Below, one piece after another: positions 37,595-50,371 of a stretch of DNA of 64,000 bases. Each line of letters begins with the position of its first letter. The first letter of the stretch is position 1. The DNA comes from Eudorina sp. 2006-703-Eu-15. Taxonomy: Eukaryota; Chlorophyta; Chlorophyceae; Chlamydomonadales; Volvocaceae. Below the pieces are notes generated by a model that was given only the letters and a program-made list of their open reading frames with translations, was not told where the DNA came from and made no database searches. The position numbers and the translations under genes were made by a program. Location of the stretch: assembly GCA_003117195.1 (NCBI GenBank), contig BDSI01000101.1:399334-463333 (forward strand), given 5' to 3'.

Positions 37595-39188
37595 GGCTTC
37601 GAGACTGAAAGTCTTCCGGCGTAATCAGCCTAATGTATAACCGTTCCTGTAGTTGAAAGTGAGACGCGACCAAGAGAAGCCATGCGTGCCGTGAAGTGCG
37701 TGAGGCGCGTTCAAATGCTGCGGGACAGTCACCATTCTCGGCCACCATTCTCAGCACAACCGTGGAACACTCTATAACAACAACGCGAGGATACGACAAT
37801 TGCCGCTGAGTTGCAAGGGACAGAATGCGTACGGAATTTACCGAAAGAACGAATTGGTACATTTTGGAACTTACGAACGTGCAGGTGCAAATCATGAGAA
37901 GCTGCCCAGTATTCTGTCGAGCAGGGTCAAGCACACCGGACTTTGTCAGGACGCCAACCCCCGAGCCCTTAGTTGTGGGTAAGCATGGGATGTGGCGTGA
38001 CAAGCCAAGGCGTTGGCGTTGTTGGTCATGTGACCCGTTTTATGGCAGCGTGACATCCACTTAACACCCTATCATCACGCCCTACAGCGCTCCTCACTGC
38101 TCATCCTTAACTGCCACCATCTCTCAAGTGAGTGGATGTATCGACAGCTAAGCTCAACACCCTTTTTAGCTGACCAACTTCATCTGAGGACCACACGAAC
38201 GCGTTCAGCTCCGCTATGCCCCCGCCAGGCCCCGCTCCACCTGAATGTATTCAAATAGCAAAGATCGCCGCCAGAACGCCCGCCGCCAGAACGGTCCCGC
38301 ACGTCACATTAAGTCATCAAAAACAATTTCGGCCACCTAAATAGCCAACATCTAGGGACACACGGCATTGCAGCACCCACGAATGTCATCATACCACGGA
38401 GGGCAGTACACAAGACCTGCTCCGTGAGCCAACGCGCACTTCTCCGTGCACCGCAGTCGTTATCACCACAACGCACCACACGACCGGCTTGGCCTCTCTC
38501 CTTCATCGCATATGAGCAACTGTTGGTCTCGGAAGAACAGCTGCCTGCACCAGCCGCGCCGTGAATACAAACGCTGCCGGGTTAGGTTAGGCGCACTCGT
38601 TCTTAGCATGCTCTCACACATTTATGCTCGTTGCAAGAAACCCATAAATGACATGCGCGGTGGCGTGAATCTCTCAAGACACACGGCCAACCAACATGAA
38701 TGTGGCGAAAGTACACAAAACGACAAGAGGCACATTCACCCAAACTCGGGATGGCATCACATCTGCAATCTGTCACCTGGTACCACGCAGGACCACGCCA
38801 TCTTAAACAGATATGCACAGACGCACAGGCAGAAGGCAAACGGACAGCCATAACTGCCGTACAACTTAGGATTACAAGGCCAGAAGGCCCTTTTTGTCCC
38901 CACATGAAGGTCCCTGTTTTGCTCCACCCGCACGAAGAGAAGCAAACAAACATATTACAGGCAACAAGACCAGAAATTGAACAAGGAGGCCCCCACTGAC
39001 GCGCCACCCCTCCAGAGGTGTAGGATTACAAAACCCAGCCCAATCTTACAACTGCGCCCGGCAAGCCTCCGCGCGCAGGACGCCTCCTGACTATGTACCG
39101 CGTTTCTCTGCAGCTCGCCCCCGTCCCCCCTACACACACACACACGGACGCCGTCTCTTGACATTCCCGTACAAACCACCATCTCAAC
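37595..39188. other. Intergenic; no gene recognised
   Basis: Contains the trehalase 5' flank and the 3' flank of the patatin gene. Composition is less GC-rich. None of the short open stretches shows codon bias or family similarity. Confidence 0.5.
39046..39050 (-). terminator. TGTAA poly(A) signal (patatin gene)
   Basis: TGTAA on the minus strand about 140 nt past the patatin stop; a second copy lies at 39026-39030. Confidence 0.6.
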
Positions 39189-42100
39189 CTACGACACCCG
39201 ATCCACCCCGCCGCTGCTCGGCACCCGTGCGGCCTGACTGGGAACCTCCCCCTCGTCGCCCTCCCGCACGCCGTCAACCTCGCCGCCCTCCCGCACCGCT
39301 GCCGCCTTCGCCTTCGCCGCCTCCTGCACCTCCACCTGCGCCTGCGCCTCCCGCACCCGCTGCGCACCGGCCTCCGCGCCGCCGCCCACGCTGCCCGCGC
39401 CCTCGCCGTGCGTCAGGCCTTTCGCCGCGTCCTGCGGCACCAGCAGCATCCTCTGCGCCCAGGCGCGCGCGTCCTTGCGCCCCTTGTCGATCATGTACCT
39501 CAGCATGTCGTCGTCCGCGGGCACCAGCGCCCAGGTCACCATCTGGGCGTAGTTGAAGGGCCAGGACTCGTAGGCATCCGGGCTGATGGACACGTCCAGC
39601 AGGGAGGCCACCCGCTCGTACTGGGCGACGCGGTCCTGCAGCGGTGTAAAGCAATTTAACCCCGGCGAGCCTCGACGCACAGCGCGAGTACGGGTTACGG
39701 CGAGTTGCCCGGTGCGCCGACGTGCAGAAAGCCCAGGCGAAGGGGCGAAGGGCGGGGAGGAGGCGCGGTCATGCATCGCCCCAGCTGAACCCGTCAGTGC
39801 GCGTCCGACCGGGCAGCGGAAGGCGGCGTCGGGCGACCTGCGGGTTCTGATCTGATCTGATCTGATCTGCGGCGGCCGCCCTCACCTGCACAGTGGCGAG
39901 CACCTCGTTGACCGGGAAGCAGCACACCTTGACCGCGTACTCGGTGGGGGGCCGGGGGATGAACGCGGCCACACCGCCGTCCATGTAGAACCTAAGGGCG
40001 GGCGGACAGGGTCGCCAGCGGACACTAACAAAGACCGCGCAATCAAACCGCCAGGGCGGAGAAGGCCGGCAGGTGTGGTCAGCCAAAGACGCAGTGGTTC
40101 AATCTCCGTACTAAGATGTCGTCGCGAAGGTAACAGGCATGTTTAGTTGTTTACGCTACGAACGGTAAGGTACGGCGGGGGACCGCCCCCGCCAGATTCT
40201 GAGTAGCGCCCAGAGCACCCTGGCAGACTCAAGCGACGCGCGGGGTGAGCATGGAGCAAGGAAAGGCGAGAGGGGGGCGACGGGGCCGTGCGCAGGTCCA
40301 ATCACCCGGAACTCGGCAGGGGCATGTACACGCAAGGAGGTCACACACACGACGGGGTGCGAACCGGCTCCAAGCGCCATACGCCCAGACCCCACAGCAA
40401 GCCGCCCGCCTGGGACCTAAGACTCACTTGCCCCTGAACTCCGTCATCCACGAGCCGTTGAAGTAGAAGGGTATGTGGCAGGAGGTCAGCAACGCATTGA
40501 TGAAGTCGTCCTTGGTGTCGAACTCGCTGATCAGCTGCGGCCCGGGACGAGGACAAGGGGTGCAGGAGGACTGATACGGCGAATGGGTACGGTGAGCAAA
40601 CGAGGGATGTGGGTCGCCCGGCCAGGTAGCGAATGGCGGCTGACGGGCTAACAGCTGGGGCGGAACACTTTCTAATCTGACAATGCTGGTAGTTTGCTGT
40701 TTACAGTCCTACTGTCCGGAGGCTCCGTTTGGGACCTCGGTCCGACCAACCCGTCAACGACGATTCGGCGGCAGCTGCCGAAGCGCCCTTCCACAGTCCT
40801 TGGAAGCCTGCCCTCCAGCTTCCACATTCCCCTGTGTGACGTCTAACCCTCCTGCCTCTCCCCAGCCTTGCCCTGTCCTGCCTTGCCGTGAGCACCTCTC
40901 CCCCGGGCCCCGCCCGCCTCCAGCCCCCTCACCTCGCTCCGCACCACGGGGAACAGCCGCGTAAGCGCCACGTGCGTGTTCCCCCGGCAGCGCTCGTGTG
41001 CGTCGTCCGGAAGGTAGGCGTGGAGGAAGTCGCGCAGCAGGCCGCCTGCGGGGGATCAGTGGCGGGGGTGGGAGAAGTGGCAGTGGCAGTGGCGGCGACG
41101 ATGATCACGTGGAGGGTGCCGGGTGGAGCATCGCGTCATGTGGGACACGAAGTGGAACGAAGGCGAGGTCCAAGCCCATCTGGGTCAGGTCAGCCCGCGT
41201 CAGAGTTGTTCACGCCCAGGTAGTCAACATTCCGCCCAGGCTTCTTCGGCTGCCATCCTTAATCCTCGGGACCCCAACGGGCCGTACACGTTCTGCCACG
41301 GTAACGTACATGCAGCGAAATCGCTGGGTGGCCAATTTACCGTACAGTCACTCCCCGGTCACAGTCACGCCTGCAGAGGGCAGGACTCTTGCCCGTGTCG
41401 GCCCCTCGTCACCAGCTGGCGCTCGTCAGACCTCACCCGGGTGACATCGTGGACCTGGCCCCGACCAAAGCCCCAACGCCTCCAACCCCCACCGGGTGTA
41501 TCACCACCGGGGTAGCATCCTAGACGGAGACGTCAAGGCAGGTGGACAGTCGCGACAGCCCGCCACGTGCACAGCCGTCTCTTCTTTTTAACCACATTGC
41601 ACCACATGACATCAGGGCCGCATCTGCGCTAGTCCGGGTTTCGGCCAACCCACCTAGTCGGTACCGGGTGCCGTTCGACCGGCAGTTCTCGGCGAACTCG
41701 TGCAGCGCCCGGGTGGCCTTCTCCGGGTCGAGGCCGCAGTTGTAGGTCGCCACCGCCAGGGAGCCTGCGCTGGCGCCGGCCATCTGGACCTGCGAGCGGG
41801 AGGGAGGGCCAGGCATAGATGGAGACAGGGACGGGGTCGGAGGTTGGGACATGGATAGCGCGGAAAGCACAAATTCAGGGCGCCTCGTGTGTCGATGTAA
41901 GTCCCTCGAGAGTCACGAGAATAGAGGAGTCCTGCTCGACCGCCTCGCATGTGTTATCGGAGAACTGGGCGGGAGTAGGGCGGTTGTGGGGTGATGGAAA
42001 ATAGGCCACTTCAGCAACTTGTGCGGCCGTGATGGGCGTGGCATTTTGGGACGGCGTGTGGTTACGACGGCTCGCATCGGGTCACGGGGTGAGTCCTCGC

Positions 42101-42837
42101 CTACACAACAGGCACCAGCCGGGGCGCCAGTGGAGGCCTGTCGCGGCGCGCAACCTTTTTCACCTTGTAGTCCTTCAGGATGTTGAGTTCATGAAGTTCC
42201 CACAGAACCCCCAAATGGTAGGGGTACAGAAAGCCACCAGCGCTGAAGCCGAAACCTAGCGTGCCGCTCGCCAGTCCCCGCCGCACCTGCACACAAGAAA
42301 CACCTGAATCCTCAATTCTGCCACCAATTTCAGGTACAGTCGGTACAGTCGGCTGCAGTGCCTTCGTAGGAACAGAAGCGTCTTTCGGGTCCTTTCGCAA
42401 AGATGATCCGTCATGAACCCCAGGGCGAACCCCAGCCTTGCACCGTCAATGAGCAGAGGCCCCATCGGGTATATGGCACATTCCTCACACACCTGCTCCA
42501 GGCGTGTCTGCGCGCGGCGCTCCTTTTCGTCACCGCTGACCCCTTGGTCGTCGTCGCTGCTGCCCGACCGCGTCTCCTCGCCATCAAAGCTTTGTGATGG
42601 CGTAAATAGCAAGTGCGAAACCTCACTAATTGGAGTCCAACGTCCTCCGGAGGAGCAAACCTGAGAGGGACGTCGCCGGCCCGAAACCAGTGAATGAAGT
42701 TCTGCAACTGCACTCGCGCCGCGTCGGCCTTGTCTAATCAAGGAAGAACAAAGCACCGTGCGGACAGCATGTGACAGAAGCGGAGGCATTCTTCCGCTTC
42801 TATTTTTAACAAACTGATGGCTGGCTGATCTGCACAT
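39189..42837 (-). CDS. Patatin-like phospholipase (PNPLA)
   Basis: Minus-strand exons: 42837-42493, 42286-42164, 41789-41654, 41045-40933, 40534-40428, 39991-39886, 39635-39189; phases agree, 458 residues. It is a Ser-Asp dyad lipid acyl hydrolase. The oxyanion segment LGFGFSAGGFLYPYHLGVLW resembles the ATGL/PNPLA type. The nucleophile elbow is MAGASAGS (Ser163) and the Asp is in YMDGGVAAFIP (Asp279). ISEFDTKDDFINALLTSCHI, PFYFNGSW and CCFPVNEVL are further family-like blocks. The C-terminal region is Glu/Ala/Lys-rich and probably coiled coil (REAQAQVEVQEAAKAKAA). The first 115 residues begin with a basic Ser/Leu-rich stretch that could be an organelle transit peptide. Exon 1 is less certain than the rest, because its end was chosen from a GTGTGT donor that gives the right phase. 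Confidence 0.88.
39846..39869 (+). repeat. (TCTGA)n short tandem repeat
   Basis: About five TCTGA units in patatin intron 6, ending about 16 nt before the exon boundary at 39886. Confidence 0.9.
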
Positions 42838-43675
42838 CTTGAAGCCGAATACCTAATCGTTATTACATCTTTATCATGATTATACGAATGAGTTGGGGAT
42901 TGAAATTGTCGGGTGACGCATAGCGCGTTGCGCTCGTCATTGAATTCTGTCATTACGATATCATGCCAACTTGGTGTCGGAATGCTCTTCCGCGCTTTAC
43001 TCAAGCAAATGCTGTTGAATTGGCCTGGTAGTGAGCTGGGGCTGTAAGGATATCAGTCCCATTGGTTTCTAGATATTCTGTGTGAACCATGGGACGTTCC
43101 CCACGCATTTCTCCACCCTACTTTCGACCATGCTAGGCCGTACTTGACTGCATGACGCTTTGCGGGACAACTCGATAGCATCACCGTTGCTAGGCACATT
43201 TTGCATACCCTAATCCTCTGATAAGGAGCAGGGTTGTTGCCGTCAGAGCGGAAACAACCCGCTCTGGTTTCCGTGCTGCACGAGTTCTTCTCACGCTTGT
43301 GTCCTGGCATGGGATATGACCATGGTGACGCAAGGTACCAATGCTTACACAGCTGTGCGAAAGCATTGTGGAGTTCGACAGTTTGGATTTCGACAATTAA
43401 CCGTCATACAAACCGTCCCACTTATTACTGACATCGTCACGCATCGTCGCTGACGTCCATCAACACATCGCACGCAGGGTATTGGCGATGCGGTCACCCC
43501 GAGCTCCCCAACGATACGCCAACCAAACACATATAAGAAATTAAAGAAAATTGTAAAACTCCTGCCGTAGAAACTCAGCGATTTATGCCCGCGACTTATC
43601 CATGCATGATCCTTCATCAAGGAATGCGCAGATTGTTGTAGCTGTAGCATTGAGGTATGGAAGAACAAGCGACCC
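42838..43675. other. Intergenic; no gene recognised
   Basis: AT-richer interval upstream of the patatin gene and downstream of the minus-strand lumen-signal gene. No conserved frame was seen. Confidence 0.5.
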
Positions 43676-44180
43676 TTAAAAGGATGGCTTCACTTCCCCG
43701 GTGCGAATCTTTGCGTTCCTCTCCTTCATAGCCTCCTTCCGCTCAGCGCGCCTGCACCATGGGAAGCGACCACGGCGCAAACAGACATGAGGTGCAATGG
43801 TGCACATAGCGTTTAATGTGTACTGCCATATCGTCAACCCCGCCTTCGGGCGTGGTCATTCTGAAAAAGCATTCCTTCGCAACAGGCCTTGTAGGACTGA
43901 AGCCGACCTTCATCATCCTTTCCGCGGAAGTCCGCCCAGTCGGGGGATTCCTCCCTTCCGGGACAGCTGGCGGGCGCGTTCGGTGCCCTGAAGGTCCCAG
44001 ACCACAGCAACCCCCACGGCCCACTTACTGTTGCTGAAGCAGCTCGGACCTGCTAAGATTTTTGTTTTTAGCAGCAGCCGCATGCGCTGCCGTGCCGGTT
44101 ACGGCCGAAGCAAGAATTGGCAACAGCACTGCTCCCAGTACTCCACGACGCGAAACCGGCACCGACATGGGGATTGAACT
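43676..44180 (-). CDS. Small protein with twin-arginine lumen-type signal, exon chain incomplete
   Basis: An exon at 44180-44029 (minus) carries the ATG at 44168 and reads PVSRRGVLGAVLLPILASAV followed by TGTAAHAAAAKNKN. This is a twin-arginine motif, a hydrophobic core and an AxA cleavage site, as in Tat-exported thylakoid-lumen proteins. It ends at a consensus GTAAGT donor in phase 2. A terminal exon at 43751-43676 reads RAERKEAMKERNAKIRTGEV followed by KPSF and stop. The part between (around 43990-43800) contains PDWADFRGKDDEGRLQSYKA in one frame, but I could not satisfy both phases. An upstream exon with the transit peptide start is likely, because a good acceptor precedes 44180. The family is not recognised. 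Confidence 0.55.
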
Positions 44181-44940
44181 CTGCTAGGGCAGGAACGGGC
44201 AGCGACAGCATTTGCAAGCGAATGGAAGCGCGCCGTTAGGTTCCGGAAGAACGCGACAGAGGAAAATCTGCTGACGTGGATAAAGCCATCGACACCCCTT
44301 TGATACATTCATGGCAAGCCATTGCCATTATAAATTCATAACCTACCCGAGTCGTATGCTGCGCAGCGACTTTGACAGTGTGGGGCCTGTTCAAGGTAGC
44401 GGCCATCGTCGATGCCTACACCGCCCAAGTCACAATCCATCAGGGATCGACCTCGAATGCCACAGGTCTCCTTCGAGACCTGTCGATTTTATTCAACATG
44501 AGCTCCTTTAACATACCGGACTTCTACGAGACTGTCCACACACGCGTGAAGTACTCTTAACAAGCAGGTCGACAGAATGCATGCCCAGATGCAACCATAA
44601 CAGCTCCAATGTCAATTGTCACTTTATACGTTACGGAAGCTGATCTTGAATTGTCGTTTTCCCGTACCTTTGACCTGTCATCTGGTCAAACTCCTATCGT
44701 AGCATAGCAAAAGAGACCAGCTATCGTTTTGACACGCTTGGCATACGGTAACCTTCGCCTTTAGAATATATTAATGTTTTGGATGGGAATATGGCACACA
44801 GCAGCGTTAAATGCTCCTAAATTCTTGAATGCTTAGGCATCTTTAAAGATAGCGTTATTTGTTTGTAGAACACTTCATCAGCAAGCCGCGTGTGCAAATG
44901 TAAGAATAGCCTTACCACGTGAAATTTAACTGCGGACAGC
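44181..44940. other. Intergenic; weak plus-strand open stretch
   Basis: A plus-strand open stretch ending at a stop at 44558-44560 (…NIPDFYETVHTRVKYS) follows an AG at about 44380. Codon use lacks the GC3 bias of neighbouring genes and no upstream exon was found, so it is not called as a gene. The rest is the promoter area of the following plus-strand gene. Confidence 0.35.
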
Positions 44941-47900
44941 ATGGACCTCGAGCGATTAATTGCCAATCGTGAACTACTGGAGCGGCTGTCACGGGAGTAT
45001 GAGCTACTGAAGGCGTCTGGAGGCAAGTGCGTCTCCCACAGCTATCCTGAGTTTGGGTTGGTGACGGTCGACTGTCCTGCCGTCTGCTCGAACAGCCGAG
45101 GTGGACTACACTGCATGGGTGCGGCAGCGCCTCCGTGAAGCAGCAGCACAGCTTGCAGCTGAGGCAATTAACGTGGAAGCACCCGGCAATCTCGACCCGC
45201 GCAAAGACAGTCAGGGACAAGTTCCTGCCGGGGTACACTCAAACACAGACGTCGTGGAGGCTGGGGAGGCGCCTGGCGGGTCGCGAACTGGCCAACCACT
45301 AGCACAGCTCTCGTTCACCAGGTAGTATTCGCACTTAGTATTCGCACTGACACACTGGTCCATCCATCTGGGCCGTCGGTGCCGCTGATCTCCTAACTAC
45401 TCGGTCACAATTGCATTAATTGTGGAATTCCCGTGTCATTGCCGAGCAGCATTTTTACTTCCCAGAGCTTCTTGACACGTGACCGTGCCCTCATTGGCAG
45501 GCGTCAGGAGACTGCAGCAGCAACGCGAGCGATCCAGCCGACGCTCGGAGGATCGGCAGGCGTCATCCCGCCGGAAACAGCATGGTTCCTCCATGGCGAG
45601 GGGACAGATCAAACTTCCAATGCACTCGCTGCCGCCATCTATGGGCCCAAAGCACAGGGTGTAGGCGGTTCCGTGACTGCTGTGCTTAAAGGTGCCAAGG
45701 TAGGTCGGTCCCAAGCTAGCCAATGGCAGCGCAGCAATCCGCCAAGCAGTTGAGCTGTCATAGACCACGATGAGTCACGATGTCAAAGACGCACTGCCTT
45801 CGGACCCTGCCGAACCAGGTCGTTTCGGTGCATGCAGGCGACTCGACAGACGAAACGGGTTGTCATTATATCACCACGGAAGTCGCCGCTGCAGGCTCAG
45901 TCACGAACCAGCCCGAAGCAGCATACAGCACAGGCGCCACCCGTGAGCAAGCTTTACACCAAAGTTGAGCCGGGTCTTTTCTCGGCACGGCCTGATGCCT
46001 ACGCGCTTCCCCAGGCTCGTGCGCGCCGTACACCGATTGCTGCCACGCGTCCGGATTGGGTGAACGCTGCCAGCCTCCAAGCAGCCCTGCGGGGCGCGTC
46101 CTCCGCCGTGCCCCACCTCCAGGTGAATGATTCGGCGATGTGAGTCGAACTTGCTTGGTTTGGGAGACATGTCGGCCGTATGGTGTTTAGGGGCGGTGCG
46201 CTGTTACATGCTCACGCTTGGCTGCAGCGGTCGGGATACCAACATGCTTGACCTACAAGCTGTGCCCGGCCATGCTGTCTGGCCAGGCCGCCGCAGAGCG
46301 AGAGAGGCGGCTGGCGCTGTCGACAGCGCTAGCCCGGCAGACGCTAGCTGCTGGGCTCGGCATGGATGAGGCCCGCGCGGCGGCGCTGTCTGGCACGAAC
46401 CCGGCGTCGGTGACGGCTCAAGCCGCGCAGTACGACCACGTCTTGCAGGTGGCGCAGCAGCTCGCGCAGCAGAACGAGCAACTAGCTCTGGCCGTGCAAC
46501 TGAACAGCGCGCAGCTGGCGCAGCAGCAGGTCGGGCGAGCGGCCGTGGTGGGCATCGATACCATAGCCGGTTTGCACATGACACATGGGGCCGGCTAGGA
46601 TGCAATGCGTTGGGGTACGGTGCTGCGCCCTGCTTGGTGCGGCGCTTCTGTGCAGCTTGCCTGCTTTGGTTGCGTGACTAGTATTGCTGCCTGTGTGGTC
46701 ATGGCTTGCTGCCGTTCGCATAGCAATGATGGTACCTTGTGGTGTGCAGGCCCTGCTGGCGTCAGCACTGCAGCCGCAAAGCCCCGGCCGTGCCGGTGCG
46801 GCTGCAGCATCTAGTGCAGCCGCAGGCGAGTCCGGGCCAGTCAGCAGGGTGGAGGTCGAGTCGGGGCCCCCGCCGTGGTTCGTTCGCCGCGCACCTGGAC
46901 CCGCCGCACCCGGCGGTGCTGCGGGCGGCGTCAGCCTCTCATCCAAGTTAGGACGTCGCAGTCAGCTGCACGACACTAGCAAGTCACCGAAGAAGGCCCT
47001 CATACGTCCGCGCAGCCCCCCGCCCCCGCACGCAATAGTCCCATTTGGCGCACCCACGACCGTACCTGCGAAGGCCTCCATGGCGCCACCCGTCACCACG
47101 ACGGCGAAAGAGCGGGACCGCACATCGCGGAAAGATGCGCTCAAGACCCTGCTTAAGCAGGTACTGGGGAGCGCTGGGTTGGCTGGCGGCAAGGAAGGCA
47201 AGCGACGATTGGCCAGCAGCATGGCCGAGGCGGAGAAGCTGGTGGCAGCAATTCATGCACTGGCCCGATTGAAGACGGGCAGGGACGTCGTGGATGAGGT
47301 GGGTTGTCTGCTGTGCTGAAACGACGCGACATAGCACTGGGATGGCAATGGCTGCTTGTCAGCAATCTGTCTGCGAGGCTACAGCACAGGGATATTTTGC
47401 AGGAATGACTGGGATTGCACCAGCGTTCTGTACTTTCGGTGTCCGATTGGTCCCTCCCTGTCACACCTGGCAGACAGCCTCAGGCAGCCGCGCGATGGCC
47501 GTTGCCGGAACTCAGACGTCCGGCCGGGCATCCGCCTCTGGCGCTGACGGAGCCGAGGGCGATCCCTCGGCCCCAACGCGCGGCGAGGAGCCTGCGGAGC
47601 CACGGCCTGGTTCTTCGCGGGCACCATCTCGCGAGCGTTCGCAGGCCGCCCTGGTACCGGCTAAATCATCCGCACCGCCCTCGCGGGCCTTGTCGCGACA
47701 AGGTGAGGGGCTTGGCTTGCGCCTGGCCGTGCGCCTCGACGGGAGTAAGCAGCAGCGCACCTCATCATGAGCCATCCGTCCAGGGTACTCCAACTGGGCG
47801 GCGGCCGCCGTGTTGCGTATTCCTCATGTGCACATTCCGTCACGCTTAGCAGCGTGGGGTTCTCGGCAGAGTGGGGCGATCTATGTCCATCTGGCCGTAC

Positions 47901-50371
47901 CTGCAGGCTCCGGTCGCGTAAGCGAGCCAGCCGGTGCAAGTGGGTCAGAGGCCCCAGCAGGCGCCGCAGAGGTAGATGCGGACGTGCCGTCGAGGTCCGG
48001 AGGCTCATCCCAAGCTTCCAGCAAACGACGAGGTGTACCTTCCAAGAGCGCATCAGGCAGCCAGATAATCCTACAGGGTGAGCCCCATAGAGCATTTGCT
48101 GTGACATCTGTCCATTCGTTTCGTGAGCATGGTATACCTGCATCGTATAGGCCGTGGGGGTTTGGGTAGGTTCGCCGTGTAAGTAATGAATTGGACAATC
48201 ACTTTGTGGAGGGAACAGCGGAGGCCGGCATGCCATGAAGACCCATTACGGTACCTTGGTTATGCGTGGGGACGACCGTTATGGAAACCTTTCCGTTACC
48301 GTACACCGGGCGCGTATTTTGGAACTAGTTCACATCTTGATGTAATTCTTCACTGAGACTTTTCTCTCCTCAGGTACCTCCGGGTATTCATCACGGACGT
48401 CTTCATCCCCGGAGGACGTCCCCGTAGCGGTCGCTGGCGCGCCGAGCAAAACTGGGGGTAGTCAAAGCGGGACAGGCACTGAGGCTGGCGCACCGGCGGC
48501 TGGCCACGCGAGGGGTCCCGCAGCCGGCGCCCGCGTGGCGGCCCGGGGAATCCCGCCGGGCTTGCTGGTGGAGTCTCTGGAAGATCAGGTGCAGCAGATT
48601 GTCGAGAGGGATGCATCAGCGGCAGCAGAACTTGCCAGGTGCGGCACGTGCGTGGTGCTCATGATTTACGAACCCCATCCCTGCGATGCGCCTGCGTACA
48701 GCTGGGCCTGGCGTGTGCTCGTGTCGTGTTTTGGCTCGCGACGTTGGGATTAGCGTGACGGGCCCCACACGTAGCCACCTCACACGCCCGGCGCGTTGCT
48801 GCTCTGCCGCCCGGCGGCTCCCCAGGCTGCAAAAGCTGGACGTCCTGGAGCTGCGGCTGCAGTCCATGGTGGACAGGGTGGAGAGCAAGCTCGCGCGGGT
48901 GCTTCAGCCGGCACAGCTCAATGTGCAACAGCTGCGGCAGGGCGCCACGTGGGGGCTGCACGACCACACCCCCGACGGCCTGTTAGGCGCGGCAGCAGCA
49001 CAGCCGGTAGCGGCAGACGTGGATCCCACAATTGCAGCTGTGGCAGCAGCGATCGCAGCAGCGGCGGCTTCAGCAGAACCGGGCAATGGGCCCCACGCGA
49101 CCGGACAAACGCGTGGCGAGACTGGCGCAGGGCTCCGAGCTGGAGCCGGCGGAGCGTCAGCCCCTGGCGTTGAAGTTGTGAGCCCACGCAGCGCGGGTCT
49201 CTCTGTACTGGAGCTGCAGAAGATGCTCATTCAGCTCAACAGGATGGAGAGCAACGAGCAGGAGGTCAGGTCAGTCGTTGGAATTTGGTAACGCCGTATC
49301 GCGGAGTACCGTCTGCGAGCATGCAGGACGGGGCCAATGTAAGGGCTGCATCGCGGACACGCGGAATACTGCACGGCTGAGCAGTCTGCAAGAGTCTATG
49401 GCAGCACTGGGCATACAGCGTGCATGGCGTGGTCGCTCTTTTTTGTACCTCAGTAAGGGTGTATCGCCCTGGCTGCATCCCCACAGGCGCAAATGGCTCC
49501 TCGACGCCAAGGGTCCGCGGTCGCGCAGCCGGGCGGGGCAGCCCATCGTGGTCCGCGACGGCGTGCTGGGCACCCTCGACCCGGACGACCCGCAACCGCC
49601 GCCTCCCTCCTCACCTGGCCGCACCACCAGTCCTCACGCCACCATCAGCCGCGCCGCCTTCTGGACCTTCCCGCAGCCACCCACGGAGAGCGCCCTCGCG
49701 ACTGTCGCCGCGGACAGCACCCGCACCTCCCTCAGAGGCCCGGGCCGCGCCGGCGGGGAGCCGTCAAGCACGCAGGCTCATGACGGCTCCGCGGTCTTCG
49801 ACCAGTCGCTGGCTGACCCCATCAGCGACGCAACGCTGGAGTTGGTGCTGCGTGGGAGGCGCCGCTTCCTGCGGGCCCAGAAGCTGGCGGATGGGGATCT
49901 GCTCGCAGCCGCGGAACCCAGCGTGAACCCCGTGCAGGTGGGGCTGTGGCGAAGAATGGCAGAGAATGGGGCGGCATCGCAGCACGCTTATGTCAAACCA
50001 ATCGCCTGCTCTCGGCCCTCCTACCCGCCGACCCTTCTGGTTCCCGCTCGCCTGTTACGCAGATCATGGAGGACCTAAGTGACGCCCTGCTGGACGAAAT
50101 GCTGTACGAGCAAGCGAAAGGTGCGTCCACCGGACCCCGATCCTCGAACCTAGGTGGCCGTTTCGGTCATTGATCGGAGGCCATCCGTCAGAATCCATCA
50201 GTCCCCCCGTAGGCTGTTTTCAGTTTTCCCCCATGCCGCGTGGTCCCTTCTGACGCCGGTCTGTCTGATTTTGAGACATTGCCGCTCGTGCACGCAGAGC
50301 TGACGGCCTTGTGCGACACGCTGGGGGAGCGCATGGTCCATGACGAGGTCGATGTGTCCGATGACGACTGA
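44941..50371 (+). CDS. Large coiled-coil/disordered protein, possible centriolar-satellite (moonraker-like) protein
   Basis: Thirteen exons: 44941-45022, 45096-45321, 45501-45699, 45934-46122, 46260-46529, 46750-47298, 47474-47702, 47907-48077, 48374-48638, 48826-49269, 49487-49937, 50063-50120, 50298-50371; phases match throughout, 1068 residues. Helical blocks alternate with Ala/Ser/Pro-rich disorder: MDLERLIANRELLERLSREY; DYTAWVRQRLREAAAQLAAE; a Gln-rich helix (VAQQLAQQNEQLALAVQ); LQKLDVLELRLQSMVDRVES; LSVLELQKMLIQLNRMESNE. The end reads IMEDLSDALLDEMLYEQAKE then LTALCDTLGERM. That closing helix and the preceding Glu-rich block with RRKWLL recall vertebrate moonraker/KIAA0753. This name is a hypothesis from appearance only. 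Intron 1 appears to use a GC donor. The exon 5 boundaries (acceptor CAAG, donor GTCGGG) are the least certain. Confidence 0.75.
45023..45095 (+). other. Probable GC-AG intron
   Basis: The exon end reads CTGGAG then GCAAGTGC, the strong consensus for rare GC donors (AG/GCAAGT). It is paired with the acceptor CGAACAG at 45095. Splicing here joins phase 1 to phase 1 and gives …KASG-A-EVDYTAWVRQ. The nearby GT (GGCAA/GTGCGT) gives phase 2, which does not fit the downstream frame. Confidence 0.6.

Noticed and set aside
44372..44560. Plus-strand 62-codon open stretch ending VHTRVKYS
   Set aside because: Codon use lacks the strong GC3 bias of neighbouring genes, and no upstream exon or family match was found. 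Kept only as a note in the intergenic entry.
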